Positions 8,492 to 16,304 of a stretch of 64,000 nt of DNA are shown one piece after another. A program made the position numbers and the translations under genes. The notes below the pieces were generated by a model. The model ran no database searches and had not been told where the DNA came from. It saw only the letters and a list, made by a program, of their open reading frames with translations. The first letter of the stretch is position 1; each line of letters starts with the position of its first letter. The stretch comes from an uncultured Victivallales bacterium (GTDB taxonomy: Bacteria; Verrucomicrobiota; Lentisphaeria; Victivallales; UBA1829), in NCBI GenBank assembly GCA_934644965.1, contig CAKUDG010000006.1:1-64000 (forward strand). Reading direction: 5' to 3'.

Positions 8492-8935
8492 ATGGAATTT
8501 CTGAATCAGAATGAAGTATTGATGCACACTCCGTATCTGGTACTGGTGGACAAGGACGCAGTACCGAAAACGCCAGAGGAAGTTCTGCAGGGAATCCAGA
8601 CGCTCTGGGAACGGATTATCGAGGTCTTGAAGACAGAGCCGGAAGTCCTGGACGATCTGGAACGGAGCATGAACAGCAGTCTGGAAGAAGCGGGCGCATG
8701 GGAACGAATCAGTCTGACAGACGAATCGTATCTGGATCTTCTGAATCCGTTGATCATAAGCGGGGACGGGTGGGGAATCGCGCCAAAACTGTTCATGGAA
8801 AAACTGCAGGAAACGGAAGTTAAACCGGAACTGTATCTGACGGCAAATGACCCGGAAGCGAAAGATCCGGAGCTCCCGTTCGATCTGAGCTGTAATCTTC
8901 TGGATCCGCTGTATCTGCCGAGAGAATACCGCTAG
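8492..8935 (+). CDS. Small acidic hypothetical protein
   Basis: A 147-residue acidic protein starting MEFLNQNEV. I do not recognise the family. It is rich in Glu, Asp and Leu, has no signal peptide or membrane segment, contains few Cys, and is probably a small soluble alpha/beta protein; WERIIEVLKTEPEVLDDLERSM is likely helical. The ATG at 8492 follows AAGGAAAATAGGAG, whereas the in-frame ATG 8465 has no ribosome site. A strong terminator lies 38 bp after the stop and no gene on the same strand is near, so it is a self-contained unit. The compact acidic form would fit an immunity or inhibitor-like protein, but that is only a guess. Confidence 0.7.
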   Translation: MEFLNQNEVLMHTPYLVLVDKDAVPKTPEEVLQGIQTLWERIIEVLKTEPEVLDDLERSMNSSLEEAGAWERISLTDESYLDLLNPLIISGDGWGIAPKLFMEKLQETEVKPELYLTANDPEAKDPELPFDLSCNLLDPLYLPREYR

Positions 8936-8972
8936 GTGAACAGCAATAAGGAAAAAAGTGAAAAGCAATAAA

Positions 8973-9010
8973 AAAGCCTCGGAATGTTTTTCTTCCGGGG
9001 CTTTGCTTTT
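8973..9010 (+). terminator. Intrinsic terminator
   Basis: AAAGCCTCGGAA (8973-8984) pairs with TTCCGGGGCTTT (8993-9004) with one G-U pair; the tail is GCTTTTT. Because of the preceding A run it could also work on the minus strand for the aconitase gene's opposite neighbour. Confidence 0.8.
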
Positions 9011-9116
9011 TCAGAGAAGAGGAGTCTGATTCCTTTTCCCCGGCCCCCCCCTTTTTTTCTGTTTTTTTTTGTCTGCCGATGGAGAGGAAGGCGGCTTGCG
9101 GAGAGAAAGGGGAGCA

Positions 9117-11072
9117 TTATTTTAAATTCAGTCTTCCTCCTGCGAGAATGATTTTCCGGTCTTCACTGGAAAGGTTGGCGTTGAGGATCAGAGGGAAGCG
9201 CTCTCCGTTGCGTTTGACAAGGAGGGCTTCGACGGGGGCGGGAAGATTCTTGATGGCATCCCGGAGTGCAGGGATCCGGATGGAATCTCCGGCTTCGATT
9301 TTGTCGTAGTCGGACTTGTCGGCAAAAGTCAGGGGGACGATTCCGAAATTGACGAGATTTGCCGCATGAATACGCTCGATGGCCATGGCGATGACGGCCT
9401 TGACTCCGAGATACATCGGGCAGATGGCGGCATGTTCGCGGGAGGATCCCTGTCCGTAACTGTCGCGTCCGACGATCACGCCGTGTTTTCCGGAATCGCG
9501 GACCGCGGCGGCCTGCTGAGCGAAGGTCGGTTTCCCGGGTTCGTTGAAACGCTCGAAGACGACTTTGGCGTATTCGGGGATGTTGCTGCGGTGTTTGAGA
9601 TGGATCCCGGCGGGCATGATGTCGTCGGTGGAGGTTTTGTCGGCGGTTTTGATGAGGACGACACCGTCAAGTTCTTCCGGCAGGGGAGTGTTGGTCGGAG
9701 GCTGTCCGATGGTGGGCTTCCGGATGATTTCGATGCTGTTTCCTCCGCAGGGCGGGGGCAGGATCATCATGGAATCGTCGGTGAGGAAGGAATCGGGTTC
9801 CCGGAATTCGGGGTAGGGGATGCCGAGCGTGGAGGGGAGGCGGAATTCCCCGCAGAGGGCCGCCGTCGCGGCGACTTCGGGGCTCACAAGATAAGACTGG
9901 TCGCCTTTGGTGCCGGTCCTGCCGGGGAAGTTCCGGTTGAAGGTGCGGACCGTGACCGTATCGTTCGCAGGGCTCTGGCCCTGTCCGATGCAGGGGCCGC
10001 AGCCGACTTCGAGAATACGTGCTCCAGAGGAGATGATGTCCGCAAGAGACCCGTCCCGCGCGAGCATTTCAAAGACCTGTCTGCTTCCGGGAGCGATGGC
10101 GAGAGTCACATTTTCATGGACTTTTCTCCCCTTGAGCATGGCGGCCACAATGGAAAGATCCCGGTAGGAACTGTTGGTGCAGGAGCCGATGATGACCTGT
10201 CCGACCTTCATGCCGGAAAGTTCGGCAATGCTTCTGATGTTGTCCGGACTGGAGGGACAGGCGGCAAGGGGTTCGATTTCGGAAAGATTGATTTCGATGA
10301 TCCGGTCATATTCGGCGTCCTCGTCCGCTTTGAGTTCGGTCCAGGAGTCTCCGCGTCCCTGTGCCTCCAGGAACGCCTTTGTCATTTCGTCGGAGGGGAA
10401 GATGGAGCAGGTGACGCCCAGTTCCGTGCCCATGTTGGTCACAGTCGCTCTCTGGGGAACCGTGAGCGTTTTGACTCCTTCTCCGAAATATTCCACCACG
10501 CTTCCCACGTTGCCTTTGGTCGTGAGAATGCTCAGCACTTTCAGAATGATATCCTTGGCGGAAACCCAGGGGGAGAGTTTCCCCGTGAGTCTGATTCCCG
10601 TGATCCTGGGATAGGCCATGCGGAAGGACTGCCCTGCCATCGCGAGAGCGACATCCATCCCTCCCGCTCCGATCGCCATCATCCCGATTCCTCCCCCCGT
10701 CGGGGTATGCGAGTCCGAACCGAGCAGCGTTTTTCCCGGCACGCCGAAGCGTTCCAGATGCACCTGATGGCAGATTCCGTTCCCTGGACGCGAAAACACA
10801 ATGCCTTTGGATGCCGCCACACTCTGAAGATACAGATGATCGTTTCTGTTTTCCGGTCCGTTCTGCATCATGTTGTGGTCGACATAGGAGACGGAAAGTT
10901 CCGTCTTGACCCTGTCCGTTTCCATGGCTTCGAGTTCCAGATAAGCCATTGTGCCGGTGGCGTCCTGAGTCAGAGTCTGGTCGATGCGGATTGCGACGGG
11001 GCTTCCCGGAACGGCTTCCCCGGAAGTCATGTGTTTTTCAAGTATTTTCTGCGTAACGGTGTTTCTTGCCAT
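9117..11072 (-). CDS. acn: Aconitate hydratase, Aquifex-type
   Basis: A 651-residue [4Fe-4S] aconitase catalysing citrate-isocitrate isomerisation. The length and fusion of the large domains with a C-terminal swivel domain (VIVGRDSYGQGSSREHAA near 540-560) match the short 'Aquifex-type' aconitases rather than the roughly 900-residue AcnA. Cluster ligands are visible in GSCTNSSYRDL and GCGPCIGQG; substrate-loop LLGSDSHTPTGGGIG is present. GGAGCAG precedes the ATG by 8 nt. It is alone: no citrate synthase or isocitrate dehydrogenase in the window, so it probably serves a partial TCA branch toward 2-oxoglutarate, as is common in fermentative anaerobes. Confidence 0.93.
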   Translation of the reverse strand: MARNTVTQKILEKHMTSGEAVPGSPVAIRIDQTLTQDATGTMAYLELEAMETDRVKTELSVSYVDHNMMQNGPENRNDHLYLQSVAASKGIVFSRPGNGICHQVHLERFGVPGKTLLGSDSHTPTGGGIGMMAIGAGGMDVALAMAGQSFRMAYPRITGIRLTGKLSPWVSAKDIILKVLSILTTKGNVGSVVEYFGEGVKTLTVPQRATVTNMGTELGVTCSIFPSDEMTKAFLEAQGRGDSWTELKADEDAEYDRIIEINLSEIEPLAACPSSPDNIRSIAELSGMKVGQVIIGSCTNSSYRDLSIVAAMLKGRKVHENVTLAIAPGSRQVFEMLARDGSLADIISSGARILEVGCGPCIGQGQSPANDTVTVRTFNRNFPGRTGTKGDQSYLVSPEVAATAALCGEFRLPSTLGIPYPEFREPDSFLTDDSMMILPPPCGGNSIEIIRKPTIGQPPTNTPLPEELDGVVLIKTADKTSTDDIMPAGIHLKHRSNIPEYAKVVFERFNEPGKPTFAQQAAAVRDSGKHGVIVGRDSYGQGSSREHAAICPMYLGVKAVIAMAIERIHAANLVNFGIVPLTFADKSDYDKIEAGDSIRIPALRDAIKNLPAPVEALLVKRNGERFPLILNANLSSEDRKIILAGGRLNLK

Positions 11073-11142
11073 TTTTCATCTGCTCCGTTTTTTTCTGTTT
11101 CCTCTGTCCCGGCGGGGCAGGGCGGAGGAAAAAAGATCTGAA

Positions 11143-11187
11143 AATAAAAAAAACGGGACGGCCGGCTTTTCATTCCGGGCGCCCCGC
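11143..11187 (-). terminator. Intrinsic terminator after small basic protein
   Basis: On the minus strand CGGGGCGCCCGG (about 11186-11175) pairs with CCGGCCGTCCCG (about 11165-11154), one mismatch and one G-U pair, followed by eight T. It closes the transcript of the 52-residue protein. Confidence 0.75.
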
Positions 11188-11217
11188 AAAGGAAATCAAT
11201 CTGCCGGTCCGGCAGGC

Positions 11218-11376
11218 TCAGTCTTCATGCTTTGTCTTGGGAAGACCGCTCAGAACCTTCTGCCCGGATTTCCAGCGTCCTTCGGCAGTGAGAATGTTGA
11301 TGCGCTCGAAACGTTTGAGAACATTCCGCTGCTTCCTGATCTTGGAAGCCGATTTCAGGCTCGGATGTTTTGACAT
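11218..11376 (-). CDS. PVC-type small basic protein (52 aa)
   Basis: A short gene reading MSKHPSLKSASKIRKQRN, then VLKRFERINILTAEGRWKSG, and ending GLPKTKHED. This matches the 'small basic protein' family described only from Chlamydiae, Verrucomicrobia and Lentisphaerae (pattern S[KR]H.SLK...RNVLKRFERI...GLPKTK). Its high Arg/Lys content suggests a nucleic-acid or ribosome-associated role, but no activity is established. GGAGC lies 7 nt upstream of the ATG; a TTGCTT-16-TATATT promoter is about 70 nt upstream and a strong terminator about 30 nt downstream, so it is an independent, probably well-expressed unit. It is the best single taxonomic marker in the window. Confidence 0.88.
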   Translation of the reverse strand: MSKHPSLKSASKIRKQRNVLKRFERINILTAEGRWKSGQKVLSGLPKTKHED

Positions 11377-11442
11377 GCTTTGCTCCACTTGGTTGTATGT
11401 TCAGATTTTTTGAATCAGATTAAAGTTTCTGCTGAATCGCTT

Positions 11443-11470
11443 AATATAAAGCTCTCCGGAGAAAAAGCAA
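11443..11470 (-). promoter_or_regulatory. Predicted promoter for small basic protein
   Basis: On the minus strand TTGCTT (11470-11465), a 16-bp spacer and TATATT (11448-11443). The -35 box lies 20 bp downstream of the FAD-oxidoreductase stop codon. Confidence 0.55.
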
Positions 11471-11490
11471 GTTTTTTTCCCTGATTTTTT

Positions 11491-12723
11491 TCAGGAGAGG
11501 GTGCTGTCTTTCTCCTGGTATTCGAGTCCGATGTCGCTCAGATGGAGTTTGAATCCGAGTTTGACGAGTTCGTCCTGAAGGCGTGAAACGTCCAGCTGAC
11601 GCGGATCCGTTCCAAAATCGAGGGAAAGAGCCGCGGCGAGTCCGGCGACCTGCCCCGTCATGGCCGCACTGGGAATGACTCTTGTGATTTCCCAGGCATC
11701 GTTTCTGGCTCCGGTGCAGCGCCCTGCCGCGAGCAGTCCGCCCGGGCCGGATTTCGGACAGAGCGTCCGGTAGGGGACTTCCCACACCGGACCGGATTTC
11801 CGCCAGTCTCCGAGCATTCCGATGGAATCGGGGAAGAAGAGGTTGTTTTCCCCGCTGTCCAGAACGTATTCGGCATCGATGCAGAAGGTCTTGCGGAACT
11901 GGGGCATGGCGGGAACTTTGAGGGCGAAGAGGGAATTCCGGTCGTGTTCGCCGTCGGCATGGAGTTTCTGATAGCGTTTGCGGAGGAGGCGGCGACCGTC
12001 CAGCATGAAGCGCGAGACGGCTTCTCCATCCGGCGCGCGGTAAATCTGATCCGGGGAAAGCTGATCTGCTCTTCCTGTCATTCCGAGCCAGTAGGGCCCG
12101 TCTGAAATCATGTTGATCGGAGAGACGAAATTGCTGTTTTCCGCCTTTCGGTCATATTCCAGTGCCCAGACGGTCAGATAATTTTCTCCCGCGAGGCAGG
12201 GAATGCCTGCTCTGCGGGCCAGAACGCAGTCTCCGCTGGCGTCCACGAAGCGTTCCGCGGAAATTTTTCCCCGGCCGCTGGCGTTTTCCACGATTGCGGC
12301 GGAAACGCGTCCGTTTTCAATTTCCGCTCCGCAGACGAGCGTGTCGAGCCAGAAATCCACTCCGTTTTCCTCCAGGATCTCATCCAGCGCGAGCATGTAG
12401 GCCGCCGGGGAGAAAATGCAGCGGAAGCGTTCGACTTCGGGTGCGTTTTTCTTTTCCTTCCAGTTGTCCGGAATTTCTCCCGGACCGTAGACGATGCTCC
12501 GGCGGATGAGTTCCTCACAGAGTCCGAAGGTAACCTGATTCCCGTTCCCGTCGCAGAGCGGAAGATAGATGTAGACCAGACCCGTGGTTGCAAGCCCTCC
12601 GGGAAGAACGGTTTTTTCTAGCAGGACGGTTTTTCTTCCCGAGCGCGCCGCCTGCACCGCCGCCGCTATTCCGGCAATTCCCCCTCCGACTACTGCCACT
12701 TCGTAATGTTTATGAAAGTCCAT
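11491..12723 (-). CDS. FAD-dependent oxidoreductase
   Basis: A 410-residue flavoprotein of the FAD_oxidored (PF12831-like) group. The N-terminal dinucleotide fold is explicit (VAVVGGGIAGIAAAVQAARSG, then VLLEK ending the second strand), followed by LPGGLATTGLV. RFVDASGDCVLARRAGI in the middle and GGLLAAGRCTGA near the C-terminus are typical of this group, which often acts on plant or host glycan-derived compounds and lies beside glycosidases in PVC and Bacteroidetes genomes. No substrate can be named. AAGGAG is 8 nt before the ATG. It lies between the repeat pair at 12971-13173 (upstream) and the small basic protein; no partner gene is obvious. Confidence 0.87.
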   Translation of the reverse strand: MDFHKHYEVAVVGGGIAGIAAAVQAARSGRKTVLLEKTVLPGGLATTGLVYIYLPLCDGNGNQVTFGLCEELIRRSIVYGPGEIPDNWKEKKNAPEVERFRCIFSPAAYMLALDEILEENGVDFWLDTLVCGAEIENGRVSAAIVENASGRGKISAERFVDASGDCVLARRAGIPCLAGENYLTVWALEYDRKAENSNFVSPINMISDGPYWLGMTGRADQLSPDQIYRAPDGEAVSRFMLDGRRLLRKRYQKLHADGEHDRNSLFALKVPAMPQFRKTFCIDAEYVLDSGENNLFFPDSIGMLGDWRKSGPVWEVPYRTLCPKSGPGGLLAAGRCTGARNDAWEITRVIPSAAMTGQVAGLAAALSLDFGTDPRQLDVSRLQDELVKLGFKLHLSDIGLEYQEKDSTLS

Positions 12724-12970
12724 GGATGATCTCCTTGCAAACTGTTTTTTTCATGATTTCCCTGTTTCAGCCGGGAGTCTGCGGCTTTTCTTCATCGTCG
12801 CGATGGAGCACATCTGTGTGTGTGCATTGTGATGGAATCGCAAAGTCACATTATGATTAATATAAACCCGAATGTTTTCTCTTCAAATCGGAAGCGGGGA
12901 AATGCGCTGCAAAAGCCCCTTTCCTGTGAAAAAAAGTCCGTTTTCCCGCATCTTTTAAGAGTATATAAAA
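12724..12970. other. Upstream region of FAD oxidoreductase
   Basis: About 250 bp without a supported gene. It contains an A/T-rich minus-strand segment (TTTATATTAATCATAATG near 12869-12850) that is a reasonable place for the promoter of the FAD-oxidoreductase gene, and a weak dyad CATTGTGA...TCACATTA (about 12825-12855) that might be a regulator site. Neither is strong enough to call separately. Confidence 0.35.
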
Positions 12971-13054
12971 AAATACGGCAGGCTTGCCTGCCGAGGTGCA
13001 GGGAATGCAGCCCTGCCGGGGAGTATGAGGGCGAGGAGCCCTCATGCTTTTCAG
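12971..13054 (-). repeat. Three-hairpin repeat module, copy B1
   Basis: An exact copy of B2 over about 84 bp, in the same orientation relative to the local genes. Read on the minus strand it begins CTGAAAAGCATGAGGGC and has three stems: TGAGGGC/GCCCTCA, GCAGGG/CCCTGC and the perfect GGCAGGC-AA/TT-GCCTGCC, followed by GTATTTTTTT. The last stem plus T-run is a textbook intrinsic terminator on the minus strand. Confidence 0.9.
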
Positions 13055-13089
13055 GAAAAAATAGAAAAATAAAATATAAAAATAAAAAA

Positions 13090-13173
13090 AAATACGGCAG
13101 GCTTGCCTGCCGAGGTGCAGGGAATGCAGCCCTGCCGGGGAGTATGAGGGCGAGGAGCCCTCATGCTTTTCAG
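13090..13173 (-). repeat. Three-hairpin repeat module, copy B2
   Basis: Tandem partner of B1 at a 119-bp period, separated by an A/T-only spacer. It starts about 57 bp past the DUF790 stop codon, so on the minus strand the pair forms a double terminator-like array behind the helicase/nuclease operon. It is the reverse complement of the A1/A2 orientation, so at both loci the module points in the direction of the neighbouring genes. Confidence 0.9.
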
Positions 13174-13230
13174 AAAAAGTAAAATAGGATAACAGAAGGA
13201 TTGTCTGTACCGTGCCGGCCGGGCTGTCGT

Positions 13231-14526
13231 TCAGCTCTGGCGCTTCAGCACTTTCAGAACATTTTCCACACCGGGGAAATCCCGGAAAAGGAATCCGTGC
13301 TTCTGGAAATACGGGCTCTCTTCCAGACGGGCTTTGAGGAGACCGTCCTTTTTCAGAAGGGAACGGTCGACTCCGATCAGAAGAAGCGGCACTTCATTGT
13401 GTTTTTCCCCTTTTTTCAGCTTTGTTCCCTCTTCCGTCTGCCTCTGCTGTTCCAGGAAGGAGAGCCTTTCCAGGAGCTGGGCTGCATGCCAGCGGTGGAA
13501 GAGTTCCATGGGGAATTCTTTTCCTCCGGGGTGATGTTTTTCCCGGAAAAGGAAGTCGGGGAAAACCAGTTTTTGAGGGGTTTCTTTCCAGTAGTCCGGA
13601 GCACTGTCGATTTCCCATTCCGGAACGGTGCTGCGGAAATGTTCCGCAAAGAGGCGGATTTCTTCCGGAATATAGGCGGAAAAGTTTGCATAATGACTCC
13701 GGAGTCCGCAGGAGGAATCCAGAACAAGACGCTTTTTCTTCTGTCGGAGCCGGATTTCACAGGAAAGTTTCCATTGCTCCATCTGACAGACTGCAGGAAA
13801 AAAGGAGGCGAGCTGAAGTCCGTATTTCGTGCTGTTTTCAAAAATGCTGGCCGGTCCGTCCACGGTCAGACGTATTCTGCTTTCATCCGGAGGCTTTCTG
13901 AGCCGGACATCCGCAAGCAGACGGAAAAACTTCAGATAGCGGAAGAGACGCCGCAGTTTTGCCGGATCGCTATCCGCGATTTCCAGCGTCAGCCCCGAGG
14001 CATGCAGAATCAGACTCTGCACCAGAGAAACATTATATCGTTCCAGCAGTTCCTTCGGGAAGGTTTTCCGGATCCGTTCAAGCGTTTCCTGTTCGGGGAG
14101 ATCGGCATAGATCCCGTTCCGGAACGGCGGGGAATTTCCGGCATCCTCATCGCGGAAGTCCCGGAAGACGCATTCCCTCACGTCTTCCGGATGAGGCGGC
14201 AGACGGCCTTCCCGGAGCATGGATGCGCTTTTCAGAAAAAGAGCTCTGCGCAGATCCGGAAATTCGGAACTGCCGCCGGCGGAGGAGAATTCAGCCCGGT
14301 CGGAAAGGGTTTTCAGAATGCCTCTTGCCAGTTTCAGATCCTTCTGGCGGAGAAGAAGGCCGGATGTGAGTTCGTCGAGAGTCCCGCGTGTGGATCCCGT
14401 GCCGTTTTCGTAGAGCTGCAGAAGCGCCGAGGCAAAATGCAGCAGACGGGGATCCGAAGGATCGATGAAAGAGGGTTTCAGATAGTCGCCGTTCTGTTTG
14501 AAACGGAGAAGTTCGGAACTGAGCAT
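13231..14526 (-). CDS. Bax1/DUF790 nuclease partner of XPB
   Basis: A 431-residue protein of the DUF790 family, whose archaeal member Bax1 is a structure-specific nuclease bound to the XPB helicase. The N-terminal part (LSSELLRFKQNGDYLKPSFI) resembles the family start. Near 340-365 the segment KLVFPDFLFREK...PMELFHRW fits the PD-(D/E)xK-like core, with Asp in FPDF and Glu in MELFH; the third catalytic lysine is not obvious. The gene begins 3 bp after the helicase stop, and its AGGAGC ribosome site lies within the end of the helicase gene, so the two are translationally coupled. The family rests on context as much as sequence. Confidence 0.78.
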   Translation of the reverse strand: MLSSELLRFKQNGDYLKPSFIDPSDPRLLHFASALLQLYENGTGSTRGTLDELTSGLLLRQKDLKLARGILKTLSDRAEFSSAGGSSEFPDLRRALFLKSASMLREGRLPPHPEDVRECVFRDFRDEDAGNSPPFRNGIYADLPEQETLERIRKTFPKELLERYNVSLVQSLILHASGLTLEIADSDPAKLRRLFRYLKFFRLLADVRLRKPPDESRIRLTVDGPASIFENSTKYGLQLASFFPAVCQMEQWKLSCEIRLRQKKKRLVLDSSCGLRSHYANFSAYIPEEIRLFAEHFRSTVPEWEIDSAPDYWKETPQKLVFPDFLFREKHHPGGKEFPMELFHRWHAAQLLERLSFLEQQRQTEEGTKLKKGEKHNEVPLLLIGVDRSLLKKDGLLKARLEESPYFQKHGFLFRDFPGVENVLKVLKRQS

Positions 14527-14529
14527 GGG

Positions 14530-15948
14530 TCATGTGCTCCTGATTGGTCCGGCGGCGGAGTTCCGGTAGGCCCGGTTCCGGCGGCGGCGGTCGCTGACGC
14601 TCATTTCGGAAGTCCCCCCGCTGACCAGTTCATAGAGACGGGCCTGCTTCCCTTCTTTTGCCCGGAGAATGCGTCCGAGACGCTGGACATGCTCCCGGAT
14701 GCTCGCACTCCCGGAAACCACGATCCCGATATTCGCCTCCGGCACATCCACTCCCTCGTTCAGCACTTTGCTGGTCACCAGCACGGGATAGTCTCCGTTC
14801 CGGAAGGATTCGAGGAAATCCTTTCTTTCCGCGGCCCGGGTCTTGTGGGTGAGGACCGGCAGGCAGAGTTGTTCGCCGATGGCGTACGCCGTGTCGTTGT
14901 CCGCAGTGAAGACCAGAATCCTGGCATCGGGATTGTCCCGGATGATGTCCCAGAGGACTTCGATTTTCGCATGGCTGCAGCGGGCAATGGCGCGTTGGCG
15001 GAAATAGGCGTTCAGGACATCGCGTCCTTCGCTCCTTCTTGCGCAGAGGGCCAGGAAGCGGCCCCAGGCGCCGGGTTCGGAAAAGCGGATGCCGTGGGTA
15101 TGGAGGAAGCCGGTGTACTTTTTCCGGGCTTCGCGGTACTGGAGAGCCTCCTCCTCCGAGAGTTTCACCTCCAGACGCCGGGTGACGTACGGGGAGAGAA
15201 TGCTCCCTTCCAGTTCGTCGATATGCACCCGGCAGACGGTTTCCCCGATCAGACGGCGCAGCACTTCATCGCCTTCCTCCCCGCACTCCGGCGTGGCGGT
15301 CAGCCCCAGACGGTACGGCGCGCAGCACATGGAGGCTGCAAAACGGTTCACCGGCCCGGGCAGATGATGGCATTCGTCAAAAACGACGAGCCCGAAACGG
15401 TTCCCGATGAATTCCATCTGGAGTACGGCCGAATCGTATGTGCTGACTGTAATGTCCTCAATCCGCCTGCTGCCCCCTCCCAGCATTCCGACTTTGCGCC
15501 GGAAAGCCTTTTCCAGCTGGGTGGCCCATTGCTGAAGAAGATCAATCGTCGGCACCACCACCAGGGTCGAACGTTTGACTCCGGCCATTGCCAGAAAGGA
15601 GAAGAACGTCTTCCCCGCCCCGGTCGGAAGCACCACAAGACCTCGGCATTTCGCCCGTTTCCAGGCCTCGTATGCTTCCTGCTGATGCTTCATCGGACGG
15701 TTCCGCGTGTAAAGCGTCAGATCCGGCAGCTCCCGGTATGCCCGGACATGATCCCGGAAAGAGAGCCCGCAGGCATGCAGCATCCGCACCAGAAGGGAAT
15801 AATCGGAGGCTTCCGCACGATATTTGCCCACCCGTTCGTCAAAGCGCAGATATTTTCCGAGAATGGAGGCCGTTTCCGCATCCGTGTCCAGGAGAAGTGT
15901 CCCTGCGTCAAAATGAATTTCTGTTTCAAAATCAGAGTCTTTTCCCAT
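14530..15948 (-). CDS. XPB-like superfamily 2 DNA helicase
   Basis: A 472-residue SF2 helicase of the XPB/Rad25 branch. Walker A is PTGAGKT, motif II is the DExH box DECHHLPG, motif III is GLTATP, and motif VI is QRLGRILRAKEG. An N-terminal damage-recognition-like region (about 1-85) precedes helicase domain 1. The RED-type segment and thumb between the helicase domains (about 235-300) is plausible but not certain. With DUF790/Bax1 directly downstream it matches the archaeal-type XPB-Bax1 pair, which opens and cuts DNA around lesions; XPB homologues with DUF790 occur sporadically in bacteria. Role in bacterial repair is inferred. First gene of a two-gene operon ending in the B1/B2 repeats. 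Confidence 0.88.
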   Translation of the reverse strand: MGKDSDFETEIHFDAGTLLLDTDAETASILGKYLRFDERVGKYRAEASDYSLLVRMLHACGLSFRDHVRAYRELPDLTLYTRNRPMKHQQEAYEAWKRAKCRGLVVLPTGAGKTFFSFLAMAGVKRSTLVVVPTIDLLQQWATQLEKAFRRKVGMLGGGSRRIEDITVSTYDSAVLQMEFIGNRFGLVVFDECHHLPGPVNRFAASMCCAPYRLGLTATPECGEEGDEVLRRLIGETVCRVHIDELEGSILSPYVTRRLEVKLSEEEALQYREARKKYTGFLHTHGIRFSEPGAWGRFLALCARRSEGRDVLNAYFRQRAIARCSHAKIEVLWDIIRDNPDARILVFTADNDTAYAIGEQLCLPVLTHKTRAAERKDFLESFRNGDYPVLVTSKVLNEGVDVPEANIGIVVSGSASIREHVQRLGRILRAKEGKQARLYELVSGGTSEMSVSDRRRRNRAYRNSAAGPIRST

Positions 15949-16304
15949 CCCTGCCGTCCCGCCGCTTACGATTCACAAACTCAAATCCCGCGTTTATTCA
16001 GGGTACGGGTTTTCCGGAATCCGGAATCGAAGAAAATCCGAAGCTGCAAACTGTAATGTAATCTCAGGAAAGAGTTTTTCAATTTTCCGGAGCTGTCCAT
16101 TCCTGGAAAAAAAATAGTGTTCCCGTCATCTTCTCTCTTCCCCCTCATCGGAGGGGATCCGCGGGAGAGGGAAAAACGCTCCTCCCTGCAAGTGTTTCTG
16201 ACTTTCCCTTCTTCTGAGGATGACGATGACGTCAATGCGGACGTGGAAAAGCACCCGAGGAAAAAAGGAGGGAATGAGAGAAAAGCGAAGGTCAGAAAAT
16301 GAGA
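15949..16304. other. Intergenic, no gene recognised
   Basis: About 355 bp between the helicase start and the stop of the DnaJ-knuckle protein. Short frames exist on both strands without ribosome sites or recognisable motifs. It should contain the helicase promoter (minus strand) and the end of the longer minus-strand transcript, but I cannot place either with confidence. Confidence 0.4.

Noticed and set aside
9366..11141. Plus-strand frame of about 590 codons opposite aconitase
   Set aside because: Antisense shadow; the minus-strand frame contains all aconitase motifs.
13201..16056. Plus-strand open frame of about 950 codons opposite the helicase and DUF790 genes
   Set aside because: Antisense shadow of two genes with full motifs; Pro/Phe/Arg-rich nonsense composition, no ribosome site and no motif.
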